The translations under genes were made by a program, and so were the position numbers. This document shows, piece after piece, positions 34,390 through 44,800 of a stretch of DNA of 64,000 nt. Source of the stretch: Anaerocolumna jejuensis DSM 15929 (lineage in GTDB: Bacteria > Bacillota > Clostridia > Lachnospirales > Lachnospiraceae). The stretch spans positions 124,001-188,000 of the forward strand of contig NZ_FRAC01000006.1 in assembly GCF_900142215.1 (NCBI RefSeq). The letters are read 5' to 3'. Every line of letters begins with the position of its first letter. Position 1 is the first letter of the stretch. The notes under the pieces are model-generated. The model was given only the letters and a program-made list of their open reading frames with translations. It was not told the origin of the DNA and made no database searches.

Positions 34390-35100
34390 CCTGCATCCAC
34401 ATAAAGCCCCGAGTACCGGCAACCTCAGATGATAGCCTTCGTTCTTAAGAACGGGCAAGGGCGCGACAGCCTATCTACCGCAAGACTCATCATTTCAAAC
34501 AGGTTATTTGCTTTGGTGTGTGATGTTAACTCTGTTTGAAAAGCATTGCAAGTCATTTCTGCGGTTTGTATCCAAGCTGTCACATTCAGAAAAAGAAAAA
34601 GGGCAGATTTTTCGTACCCCCTTATACCCCCCTCTGGCACAAATTTTACCACAGGCATATTTCCTTGAAAAGAGGGGTTCATAGGGGTTCAGCCTATATT
34701 ATCAAAATTTTTTTACTTTCAATCGCATCCACTCCCAGTCTTACCCCTGTAACGCACGGTAACACCCTGTATCCCCTTCAAATAGGATGGTGGGAGGCAG
34801 GTGTACCCTCTGCGCTCAATTTAAGCTTGTCGGGCTGACTTGAGGACAGTCGAACATTCTAAAATCCAGCGTAAATCCCGGTCGAAAAAAGAGCAGGATA
34901 AAGCGACCCCTCACAGCCACAAACGCCGGCAGTGCCGGCGTTGTAGCGGTTCGCTTTAGGGTGCTGTAAAACAACTTTTGTGCTATGTAGGTGGCTGTGA
35001 ATGGCAATAAACCCGCATTTCTAGCCGTTTTTATAGGTGCGGTGCAGGTAGTTAGCTTGCATAATCTCAGCCAAATCCCGCTTTTTAAAAAGTGTCCTCA
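34390..35100. other. Foreign-looking segment inside the toxin array
   Basis: Composition and codon character differ from the AT-rich cassettes on both sides. It has no Rhs similarity and no convincing gene. Features: a GCCGGCA/TGCCGGC palindrome near 34926-34940, CCCCTTATACCCCCCTC stretches, and short minus-strand frames at 34425-34682 and 34816-35007 without ribosome sites. It looks like a decayed piece of a mobile element (integrative/conjugative element or similar), but I cannot name it. Confidence 0.4.
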
Positions 35101-35163
35101 AAATGCACCTTCGAATTGTCAAGGAGCATGTGGGGTCATTGCTGGTCCCTATGCCTGCACAAT

Positions 35164-35493
35164 TTAATTAACTTTTGTCAAACCAGTTATATCAATACGT
35201 TCTACGGGTTTAATGCCCTCAAAGTATTTCTGCTCGTACAGCCTTTTGATTGTTTCGATGATTTCTGCTTTATTTACATCTTTAACTAAAATTAAATTCG
35301 GTTCAATTGCATAATAACCATAACTATCTAATTCCCTTTCAAAGTCTTGTTTTAGAGTAAAAACATCATATACTCTTACATGAAAAAAGATATTATCTAC
35401 TTTAACATAAACATCAACTCGATACCCTTTATTCTTAGCCTCAAATTCAGCCAATTCAGAATCATCTAGAAAAAAGATTTCTATTGTTTGCAT
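35164..35493 (-). CDS. Small partner (immunity) protein of the third cassette
   Basis: 109 residues, soluble, acidic, with a beta-alpha pattern (QTIEIFFLDDSELAEF; GYRVDVYVKVDNIFFHVRVYD; NLILVKDVNKAEIIETIKRLYEQKYF). GGGGGA lies before the ATG. It follows the end of a broken toxin tip (stop at 35510) by 17 nt, which supports an immunity role. Family not recognised. Confidence 0.65.
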   Translation of the reverse strand: MQTIEIFFLDDSELAEFEAKNKGYRVDVYVKVDNIFFHVRVYDVFTLKQDFERELDSYGYYAIEPNLILVKDVNKAEIIETIKRLYEQKYFEGIKPVERIDITGLTKVN

Positions 35494-35509
35494 AATATTT
35501 ATTCTCCCC

Positions 35510-36640
35510 CTATTTTATTGGTGATGTTTTTATTTGATTCAATAATCCTTGAAATTCGTCAACGCCCATAGAGCGAGATGGAACAATTACATAATGCTCC
35601 GCATTTTTCCTTGTTGTATTATTTTAAGTCCATCAGGTAATGAATCAATTTTATATGCCCGCCATATTTTGATACTGCGCTTGGGTTAACATTAAGAGAT
35701 ACTCCATGCGTATCTTTTACTATTCCTGTTACTTTATCAACTTTTATTTCACCGGGCTTTATCGTAAAGTTATTGCCTCCTCGATAGACTGAAACTGCTT
35801 CATCTCCATATCTAACTGTAACCTTTCCCGCGCCCTTTGTTAAATTTCGTATTCCACTACCAAGAGCAATATCGCGATCATATATTATTTCACCTGTCTT
35901 AATATATTTATATTAAGAGCATCATACTTATAGGAGTAAGCCTTTCCTAAGGCATCAGTATAGGTACTTAAGCGGTTTAATTTATCATAGGTGCAATTAA
36001 CAGTATCCCCAAGGGCATCCTTCTCCTGGGTGAGGTTGCCGTTCTTGTCATAGGTAAAAGTTGTCTTTACACCCAGAGGGTCCGTTTCTGCTGTTTTTCT
36101 TCCGAACAGATCATAATCATAGGTGGTCTTTCCGCCGTCTGCTGCGGTAACTGCAGTTACATTGCCCATGCTGTCATATTCATATTTTTCTACAGCGGAT
36201 AAGGCATCCGTTACCTGGCTTAAAAGACCGGTTGCCGTGCTGTAAGTGTATTTGGCAGCATTTCCGTTCTTATCCGTCTCCTTTGTCAGCTTACCGTCCT
36301 TATTATAGGCTGCAAGTGTGGTATTACCGTAAGCATCGGTTATCTTGGTTAAACTGCCGTCCTTCAAATACTCATAGCTTTCGGTGCTGCCTGCGTTATT
36401 TACATTACCCATAGCATCCTTAGCCTAGGTGATGCGATTGAAGCTGTCATAGGTATAGGCTACGGTATTGCCTTCCGCATCTGTCACAGAGGTCATATTT
36501 CCCCTGCTGTCATAGTTTCTGGTCTCAAAGGAGCCATCGGGAAGGGTTACCTTTGTAATGGCCAAGTTCTTCTATATTATAAACTCTATACTCTTTATTG
36601 GCTGATACATTTACATGCCCTGAAATATAGGAATTTATCC
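35510..36640 (-). pseudogene. Chimeric Rhs fragment with an unnamed toxin tip (multiply broken)
   Basis: Three blocks are fused. 36560-36640 is a scrap of the pre-tip module (HVNVSANK..YRVYNIEEL). It joins directly to YD-repeat sequence matching the main gene at about 45000-45620, with a TAG replacing CAG in the stretch ITQAKDAM. The repeats stop abruptly near 35910 and run into KTGEIIYDRDIALGSGIRNLTKGA, a linker shared with the cassette at 31.3-31.4 kb. The tip reads VTVRYGDEAVSVYRGGNNF and IKPGEIKVDKVTGIVKDTH; after two frameshifts it ends NAEHYVIVPSRSMGVDEF and KTSPIK. The toxin activity is unknown. Confidence 0.7.
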
Positions 36641-36666
36641 AAATACAAAGTTTGAGTTACTAAATA

Positions 36667-37191
36667 TTATAGCTCCTTACCATCCAATAAAGAAATTTTG
36701 TGCTCTGTTTCATTAGTTATCAGCCTTATATAATTATCATTAAGTGTAAAATCATCAATATTATCACAATCATATATCCAGTCTCTATCCCCATTAACAT
36801 TTAATGATTGAATACCTAACTCACAGTAGATAATAATTTTTCCTTTATCTTCTAAATTTATTATATCATATATTAACGAATCACATTTCTTATTTTTAAC
36901 AATTATCTTACTTATTGTGTTGTAAAAATAAATCGTTTTATCAGATGATATGACTAATACCTTTTCATTACTGAGTAATATTCCATGAGGTATAATACCA
37001 TGCCCCTCATTTAAAATTCCCAACACAATTTTTGTAGAATTATTTAAGTACTCAAACACATAAAATTTATTCTTAGTCTGAACATCATCTTCCAGAATTA
37101 TCCCGTTATATTCCTTGATGTATTCATTCAATTCAGACTCAGAATCTAATTCATAAAAGTGAATTTCATTGCTAATAGTTACCAGTCTCAT
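36667..37191 (-). CDS. Toxin-partner (immunity) protein, paralogue 2
   Basis: 174 residues, the same length as and alignable throughout with 30490-31014 (MRLVTISNEIHFYELDSESE; NEGHGIIPHGILLS; NETEHKISLLDGKEL). GGAGG lies 7 nt before the ATG, which overlaps the stop of the toxin tip (ATGA). Intact although its toxin frame is shifted. No known family recognised; immunity to the KLEYVFG-type tip is inferred from two independent pairings in this window. Confidence 0.78.
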   Translation of the reverse strand: MRLVTISNEIHFYELDSESELNEYIKEYNGIILEDDVQTKNKFYVFEYLNNSTKIVLGILNEGHGIIPHGILLSNEKVLVISSDKTIYFYNTISKIIVKNKKCDSLIYDIINLEDKGKIIIYCELGIQSLNVNGDRDWIYDCDNIDDFTLNDNYIRLITNETEHKISLLDGKEL

Positions 37192-39432
37192 CGTTTTCCT
37201 CCATATAACGTCACAGTAATAAGTCTTTTACCATCCCATATAGATTCAACCTTAACGGCTCCATTTGGTCCAACAAGCAATGATTCTCTTACAACCCTAC
37301 CATTTTCTTGTGTTTTTAATATACTTGACGAATTATTATAAGCTTGGGTAAGATTGTCAAGAACCACCCTTCTTCCTCTTTTATTATCAAATATTCCAAT
37401 ACTATTCAATTGTCGTTCCATTTCTACTGAACTCAAATATTATGCCTACTTCCAGTTGCATTACCAAATACATATTCAAGTTTTTTACCAAACTCTGGTG
37501 TAGCATTACTCGCTCCCTTTTCCGCAAAGAACTGCAGATTCATCACCATTTTTCCGTTAGACCTACCAGTATACTTTGCAATATCCGCCATCGTATCTAT
37601 ATTATTGATAAGACCGTCAAACGGGACTGAAAGTGCTATTAAATCCACTTCAAGATTTGCCATATTAATAGGATTTGGTGTCGCACAAACTTGAAAGAGG
37701 TCGATTGCAACATCCGTTGCATCAATGACATCACCGGTTACCGGCAGGAAGCTAAGAACTGTGTATGCTCCCAGTACTCCTACCATCATCGTTATTCTAT
37801 GTGTATTCTGCCTAACCTGCAATAATGTTGCGTGATTCTTATAGGTGTTTTGCCTGGTTGCCCCTTCCTGGCCCAAAATTCTGCCAGATCTTTTTGATCT
37901 ATTCTAAAGGTTGAAGTAATGCGTAATTTCTTGGGATAAGCACTGCCACCATCATTTACCATCGTAGTTAAATGACCTGACAAATCAATATAACGAATCG
38001 GGTTATTGTAGGTATAGATATAAAGATTTAAACTAATGATGCTGCTATTATTATCATTATAGCTATCTTTGCTGATAAATCTTCCAATTTTAGCATTATA
38101 ATACCTTGCCTTTGCATAATACAACCCTGTACTATCATCATATACAAGCCCGGTATAAGAAAACAGATTCCCCACAAAGATATTCCCATTGTTTAGCTCT
38201 TCTGTATTTTCCAATACACCAAATTCATCATAGCTTAAGGAAGCCTTTACATTCCCGGTTTTATCCAGAATATCCGTCACTGTATTCTTCTCGTCTATCC
38301 GGTAATACCCTATTATACCATCCTTCTCCGCACTAACCAAACCATTTCCATAAGTAAAGTAGGACGTTTTTGTCTTTCCTTCTTCTGTGGTATCAATTGC
38401 TCCTACAATATCACCATAAGCAGACTGGGTATCAAGGACATATTCTTTCTTACTCTTTCGGATACCATCTGACTTCACCTCAGAGCTCACCCGGTTCCCG
38501 GCTCCGTCATAGGCATAACTGCTTGTCATACCTTTATCAGCATTTATAACCTTTGACAGCATTCCGGCAGAATCAAAGGTATAGCTTTCGGCTAACTTTC
38601 CATTCTCTTTTACCTGTGATAAGTTTCCCTGTTTATCATAAGCATAGTCTTTTTCTTTCGTTCCCTGTTTTTCCTCTGTCAGCTGGTTTAATGTATTGTA
38701 GCTGTAAGTAATTTTACTCTTTCCGCTCTCTTCCTTGCTGCTGCGGTTGTTGAACTCATCGTAAGCATATTTTCTGGTAACCGTTCCATCTCCTACCTTT
38801 GTCAGCTGATTCAGGGCATCATAGGTATAGGTGATAGTGTTGGTTGTTCCATTCTTTAATCCGGTTTCCTTTGTACGGTTTCCGCCTGCATCATATACAT
38901 AGGAATAAGTCTCTTTTACCGCTCCACCGGTTTTCTCCTGTCTCTGTGTCAGCAGTCCTGTACCGTCATAGGTATAAAGGGATTCTGCTCCATTGGCAAG
39001 CTTCTTTGCCGTAACCTGTCCTAAAGCGTCATAGTTATAGGTATTGCTTCCTCCATTGGTATCAGTTACTCCTGTCAAATTCCCGGCTTTGTCATAGGCA
39101 TAGGATACCTTGCTGCCATCCGGATAAGTCATGGAGTCCTTCTCACCGGTCTTTGTCCAGGTATAACGGATACTCCGGTTCTTACCGTCGGTTACTTTTT
39201 GGGTCTGTCCCAGACCATCGTATTCGTAGGAAGTAGTTCCTGTCCAGTCTGTCATAGTCTTAACGCGGGAAAGGGCATCATAAGTATAGGCTACTGTCTT
39301 TCCGTCAGAATACGTCTTTTTTAGCAGACTGCCTGCTTTATCATAGGTATAACCGGTAACCGTATTATCCCTGGTCGTTTCCTTTATCTTACGTCCGGCA
39401 CCGTCATAAGCATAGCTTTCACTTAGGGTCAT
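37188..39432 (-). pseudogene. Rhs 3' fragment with KLEYVFG-type toxin tip, copy 2 (two frameshifts)
   Basis: From 39432 a 546-codon frame of YD repeats ends in the core GLYYAKARYYNAKIGRFISKD and IDLSGHLTTMVNDGG. A shift near 37800-37900 moves reading to the second frame (GVLGAYTVLSFLPVTGDVID, a hydrophobic pre-tip; PEFGKKLEYVFGNATGSRHNI). An indel cluster near 37435 shifts again into VEMERQLNSIGIFDN...VRESLLVGPNGAVKVESIWDG. The first in-frame ATG lies inside a YD repeat and lacks a ribosome site, so this is a silent donor-like cassette. The part 38099-39420 is nearly identical to the main Rhs gene. Confidence 0.78.
38099..39420. repeat. 1322-bp Rhs-core repeat (with 42714-44035)
   Basis: Collinear with 42714-44035 at a constant offset of 4615 from end to end, no net indels, scattered substitutions. 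It covers about 440 residues of YD repeats up to the core end, just before the point where toxin tips diverge. Confidence 0.9.
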
Positions 39433-39529
39433 TCGGCAAGGAAAAATAAACTTACTGAAGAAAAAAGAGGTCCAAAGCGGGGTCTCAACCGGAGTTGGAT
39501 TATGTCACTGCAATTGAAAGCATAAAGAA

Positions 39530-39557
39530 AGGCCACATTAGCCAAAACTGTGTGACC
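39530..39557 (-). terminator. Terminator after the DUF4926-like gene
   Basis: Minus-strand AGGTCACA pairs with TGTGGCCT (one G-T), followed by TTTCTTT. Confidence 0.6.
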
Positions 39558-39564
39558 TATTTTA

Positions 39565-39762
39565 TTATATTTCAACAACTTCTAATTCATTACCAGGTAT
39601 CGCAAGTAATGCTATAGTATACCCATTAGTACTATCGGAAAATTCCACCTCAAAATTCCCATCGTTATAGTCTTCGAGAGTAAATCCTAAGTCACCTTTT
39701 TTAATCCCGTATTTTTCGAAGTACTTATCTGTTAAAAGCCTAACTTTTTTGTATGCTTCCAT
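39565..39762 (-). CDS. DUF4926-like small protein, probable immunity protein
   Basis: 65 residues with the layout of DUF4926: KVRLLTDKYFEKYGIKKGDLGFTLEDYNDGNFEVEF and a final ALLAIPGNELEVVEI, an SH3-like small barrel. AAGGAG precedes the ATG. It follows the DUF6883-like toxin tip by 14 nt; that pairing is, to my knowledge, frequent in bacteria and supports a toxin-immunity function. Confidence 0.75.
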   Translation of the reverse strand: MEAYKKVRLLTDKYFEKYGIKKGDLGFTLEDYNDGNFEVEFSDSTNGYTIALLAIPGNELEVVEI

Positions 39763-39776
39763 AACATATCATCTCC

Positions 39777-41171
39777 TTACTTAGTAAAACCTGAAAATGG
39801 TGTATTCAGTGTTATTGATCCGTCCGGTCTTATCATCCAACCCGACTTTAGGTAACTAGTATTTCCTGCTGCATCGCCAATACCAGGTAATTCTATTTCA
39901 ATATTTATTTTTTGACCATATTGAGTAGGCTCACCATTTATCTTATATTGGCCATTTTTATATTTTGTCATTGCTTGCTCAATATAATTTTTTGTTAAAG
40001 CTTCTGAGTTCTCCATACTGTAACCTAAATTTTTATATACTACATCTTTGCCGGGTGCTGCTCCATCTTTAAATATATACTCAGTAAATTTTCTCATGTC
40101 TGCTGAAACATTACCATTTCTTATAACAGTACCATCTATTTCAAAAGCAGATTTAACCGTTCCCTTTACAGTATTCTTAGCCCTATTCCAACCAGATTTT
40201 CCACTATTTTTATAGTATTTATTTCCGCCTGATTCCAAGTAGAAGGGATTTTCTCCTGTTCCATTACCATATTTATATGGATTAAATACACTTAAATAAA
40301 GCAAGGACTCTCTTTCTGCTTCCATTTGCTTGTTATAGTAAAATCCAGCGAGCCATAAGGAATACCCTTTCTTCTCAAGGCGATAACTTAATTTTAGTAT
40401 ATTTATACCGTTTTCTGAAAGTCCATATTTATGCGCAACCTTTGCACTTATTGAATTACTGGTCTTATTAAATAGCTTATCTAAATTACCGATCCTTTGT
40501 AAGGCATAACCATAACCTATCTCTCCATATTCCTTTACCAGGCTTTCTATATAGTTCTGTATGGCTGGATTATACTGATTATAACCAGCTTTACTCCTTA
40601 CCTGGGATACCGTAAGCGGATTACTGTTTAAGGTTCTGATATCGTTGTTCTTGGATTTTAGCTTTAACTTTTTCTTTAAGAACTCAAAAGGTCCTTCCTT
40701 GTAATTGAAATCATGTGCAAACTGACGGTCATCTATAATGATTTCACCTTTATAGACTGCAAGTTCTTCTATATTATAAACTCTATACTTTTTATTGGCT
40801 GATACATTTACATGCCCTCTTCTTGCATCATAGGTATAACTGCCCTTTGTATATCGTAATATTGTACTCAGCTTCCACAAATCATGACCGGTAGGATCCA
40901 CATGAATGATTGGATTATTCTGAACATATATATACAGATTCAAACTCCCCGGATTCTCTGCCCGTCCCTGATAGGTGTCTTCGCTGATAAACCTTCCCGT
41001 CTGTGGATTATAATATCTGGACTTTGCATAGTAAAGTCCTGTACTCTCCTCATAAATGTGTCCCGTGTAAGAAAATAAATCTTCTGCGACGGCATTATCG
41101 TTGATTCCTTTAAAGTTATTTTTCCGATTGCCGAATTCATTATAATCAACTGGTTTTAATGTCTCACACAA
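39777..41171 (-). CDS. Orphan Rhs C-terminal cassette with DUF6883-like tip
   Basis: 464 codons open from a TTG at 41171 that has no ribosome site and falls inside an Rhs repeat (DYNEFGNRKNN), so it is probably silent until recombined. It contains the core end (STGLYYAKSRYYNPQTGRFISED), HVDPTGHD, then a pre-tip of ~200 residues shared with 33356-34190. The last ~110 residues (ADMRKFTEYIFKDG, KDVVYKNLGYSMENSEALTK, KINIEIELPGIG, WMIRPDGSITLNTPFSG) match the pattern of DUF6883, a domain found at ends of polymorphic toxins. The reading frame is intact, unlike the other silent tips. Confidence 0.75.
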   Translation of the reverse strand: MCETLKPVDYNEFGNRKNNFKGINDNAVAEDLFSYTGHIYEESTGLYYAKSRYYNPQTGRFISEDTYQGRAENPGSLNLYIYVQNNPIIHVDPTGHDLWKLSTILRYTKGSYTYDARRGHVNVSANKKYRVYNIEELAVYKGEIIIDDRQFAHDFNYKEGPFEFLKKKLKLKSKNNDIRTLNSNPLTVSQVRSKAGYNQYNPAIQNYIESLVKEYGEIGYGYALQRIGNLDKLFNKTSNSISAKVAHKYGLSENGINILKLSYRLEKKGYSLWLAGFYYNKQMEAERESLLYLSVFNPYKYGNGTGENPFYLESGGNKYYKNSGKSGWNRAKNTVKGTVKSAFEIDGTVIRNGNVSADMRKFTEYIFKDGAAPGKDVVYKNLGYSMENSEALTKNYIEQAMTKYKNGQYKINGEPTQYGQKINIEIELPGIGDAAGNTSYLKSGWMIRPDGSITLNTPFSGFTK

Positions 41172-41196
41172 ATTTTATTAATTTGCTGATAAAAAT

Positions 41197-41239
41197 AAGC
41201 ATGAAAGTAATCACTTAATTTTACATGACTTTCATGCTT
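41197..41239 (-). terminator. Terminator after the Imm26-like gene
   Basis: AAGCATGAAAGT/ACTTTCATGCTT stem (12 bp, 19-nt loop), then TATTTTTAT on the minus strand. It closes the main Rhs-immunity operon and isolates the silent cassettes from its promoter. Confidence 0.75.
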
Positions 41240-41327
41240 ATCTTTTCCAAATCCTCTTTATGAAATTCTAAATTCATAAAGATAGTGCTGAAAATAAAGT
41301 TGCCCTACACCCAACACTTGATATCAT

Positions 41328-41801
41328 TTAATTAATTAAACCTTTTTCGCAGAGCCTCCTGATATAACGATTTCTTTCCGATATTTCATTACCAATACCA
41401 TATGGTTCATATTTATTAGTATCTTCTTTTGCAATTTCAATACTATCTTCTTTTATCCTATAAGAACTCCACTCTCCTTTACTAATGAAATATTTCTTAT
41501 AACCTGAATCATCATACCAAAAATAAGGCATTTCAATTTCTTCTAGAACAGGTTTATTATCAAATACTTCCCATATTCCTTTTTTAATTCCATCATCATA
41601 GCACCAATGTATGACGATAGGTTTTTCATTACTGACACTTTCATAATCAAATTCCAAGATGTTTGTTATTGGTTTCATCTTATATAATTCAATAAGAATA
41701 GTATCTTCATTCTTATTCAGCACCCTGCCGACTCCCTTCAAATTATCCACTAGTGGTACTATAAATAAATCACCTATTTTGTATTTTATAATTTTAGCCA
41801 T
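41328..41801 (-). CDS. Imm26-like immunity protein for the main Rhs toxin
   Basis: 157 residues. The opening IIKYKIGDLFIVPLVDNLKGVGRVLNKN matches the Imm26 family (KxKxGDxFxIPLxDGxxGxGRVL). It is soluble and beta-rich at the N-terminus. GAAAGGAAA precedes the ATG, 29 nt after the stop of the Rhs gene, the standard place for the cognate immunity gene. Predicted to bind and block the GIY-YIG nuclease tip in the cytosol. Confidence 0.8.
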   Translation of the reverse strand: MAKIIKYKIGDLFIVPLVDNLKGVGRVLNKNEDTILIELYKMKPITNILEFDYESVSNEKPIVIHWCYDDGIKKGIWEVFDNKPVLEEIEMPYFWYDDSGYKKYFISKGEWSSYRIKEDSIEIAKEDTNKYEPYGIGNEISERNRYIRRLCEKGLIN

Positions 41802-41830
41802 TAAATCTTTCCTTTCTTGCTATCATATAA

Positions 41831-44800
41831 TTATTTCAAGAATTTTCTAGCATCTTTCAAATATTTTGCTATCTTTTTAGCTGCTTTTTTATTTTCGGTA
41901 TTTAGGGGTCTGATTACATTCAGTAATTTCTTAAATCCTCCCCTATCATCAAAGACTATTTGCTCCAATCCTCTGGCCTCAGAGTACGATAATCCTTCCA
42001 AAACCTTACCTTGATATTTTGCTGCACGAATTTCCAATCCTCTTTTATTTAGATCAGCCTTCCAATGCTGCTTTTTTCTGATATCAAGTTTCTGTCTAGT
42101 TCTCCCTACATATTTTACCTCTCCAGCCTCATTATATAGCTCATAAACAGTATAAGTAAAGGCATACTTAGGGCTATTGGCAAGTGCCTTGGTTATTTTG
42201 GAGTTATTATTTGGTTCTATGATTTTATTTATTGCCGCACCACTTATTGTATCATCACCTAGCATTATAGGTGAACTCAGTGAATCAAATATTGGTCCTA
42301 CATAGGGTATAAAACCGCCTAATCCCATAATAAAATCAAATATCTTGGAATTATCTTTTTTTACTTTATTAGTTTTCCTTAGTTCTCTGACATTCTCTAT
42401 GCAAGTTTTCTTTAATTCAGAGTACTCATAATCTCTTAGAATTCCTAGATCATATGCTACTATAGCCTGAACATAAAGATCATCATAATATGAGATTATT
42501 TCCTGTACCCCCGGCTTAAGGGATACATCGCTCGTAAGGAATAATGAACTATAACCGGATCCGCCATCATTAACAACCGTTGTGATTAATCCGCTTGGAT
42601 CACCATATCTTATTGGATTGTTATTTACGTAAATATATAAGTTATGGCTTAAAGGAGTTGCTAGCCTTCCTTTAAATCTGTCCTCACTGACAAACCTTCC
42701 GCTCTTAGCATCATAATACCTTGCCTTTGCATAATACAACCCTGTACTATCATCATATACATGACCGGTATAAGAAAACAGGTAGCCCACAAAGATATTC
42801 CTATTGTTCAGCTCTTCTGTATTTTCCAATACACCAAATTCATCATAGCTTAAGGAAGCCTTTACATTCCCGGTTTTATCCAGAATATCCGTCACTGTAT
42901 TCTTCTCGTCTATCCGGTAATACCCTATTATACCATCCTTCTCCGCACTAACCAAACCATTTCCATAAGTAAAGTAGGACGTTTTTGTCTTTCCTTCTTC
43001 GGTGGTATCAATTGCTCCTACAATATCCCCATAAGCAGACTGGGTATCAATGACATATTCTTTCTTACTCTTTCGGATACCATCTGACTTCACCTCAGAG
43101 CTCACCCGGTTCCCGGCTCCGTCATAGGCATAACTGCTTGTCGTACCTTTATCAGCATTTATAACCTTTGACAGCATTCCGGCAGAATCAAAGGTATAGC
43201 TTTCGGCTAGCTTTTCATTCTCTTTTACCTGTGATAAGTTTCCCTGTTTATCATAAGCATAGCCTTTTTCTTTCGTTCCCTGTTTTTCCTCTGTCAGCTG
43301 GTTTAATGTATTGTAGCTGTAAGTAATTTTACTCTTTCCGCTCTCTTCCTTGCTGCTGCGGTTGTTGAACTCATCGTAAGCATATTTTCTGGTTACCGTT
43401 CCATCTGCTACCTTTGTCAGCTGATTCAGGGCATCATAGGTATAGGTAATAGTGTTGGTTGTTCCATTCTTTACTCCGGTTTCCTTCGTACGGTTTCCGC
43501 CTGCATCATATACATAAGAATAAGTCTCTTTTACCGCTCCACCGGTTTTCTCCTGTCTCTGTGTCAGCAGTCCTGTACCGTCATAGGTATAAAGGGATTC
43601 TGCTCCATTGGCAAGCTTCTTTGCCGTAACCTGTCCTAAAGCGTCATAGTTATAGGTATTGCTTCCTCCATTGGTATCAGTTACTCCTGTCAAATTCCCG
43701 GCTTTGTCATAGGCATAGGATACCTTGCTGCCATCCGGATAAGTCATGGAGTCCTTCTCACCGGTCTTTGTCCAGGTATAACGGATACTCCGGTTCTTGC
43801 CGTCGGTTACTTTTTGGGTCTGTCCCAGACTATCGTATTCGTAGGAAGTAGTTCCTGTCCCGTCTGTCATAGTCTTTATACGGGAAAGGGCATCGTAAGT
43901 ATAGGCCACCGTCTTTCCGTCAGAATACGTCTTTTTTATCAGACTGCCTGCTTTGTCATAGGTATAACCGGTAACCGTATTATCCTTGGCCGTATTCTTT
44001 ATCTTACGTCCGGCACCGTCATAAGCATAGCTTTCCTTCCGTCCAAGAGAATCTTCCAGCCCGATTAACTGCCCATTCTTATCATACTGATATGAGGTCT
44101 GCTGGTTCTTGTCGGCTGTTTCTCCAAAGCGGACAGCTTTTACCAGGTTGCCTCCCTTATCAAAGGTATATGCTGCCTTTTCTCCCAGGGCATCCGTCAC
44201 TTTGGCCAGCTGGCCCATGACATCATATTCATAGGCTGTGGTATTCCCCTTCGGGTCTTTTTCTGTCAGCAGATTTCCAAGGCTGTCATAGGTGTAAGTA
44301 GTTACCTTCCCCTTAGCATCCTTTTCTGTTAACAAGTGATTTAAGCTGTCGTAAGTGTATATAGTATTATAGCCTAAAGCATCCGTAACCTTTACCTGGT
44401 TTCCGTTCTTATCATACTGATAGGAAGTGCCGTTTCCCATTGCATCCGTAACCTTTGTCTGCTGTCCCATCTTATTGTAAGCATACTGGGTAATGCCCCC
44501 TGCCGCATCGGTGACCTTCGTTAACTGGTTCAGAGCATCATAGGTATATTTCGTGGCATTTCCGAGAGCATCGGTTTCTACGGTTCTGTTGCCATTGGCA
44601 TCATACTGGTAGCCGGTTGTATTTCCCAATGCATCCTTTTCTGATGTTAAACGGTTTAGCTTATCATAGGTATAGGTAGTCCCATGACCTAAGGCATCCG
44701 TTCCCTTTATTAAGTTCCCGTTCTTATCATATACCTGGGTTTGGGTATTACCTTCCCCATCGGTCTCGGTCAATTGATTCCCGGTTTTATCATAGGTATA

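Noticed and set aside
34425..35007. Short minus-strand frames in the foreign segment as real genes
   Set aside because: No ribosome sites, no recognisable domains, and low-complexity composition; described only as a segment.
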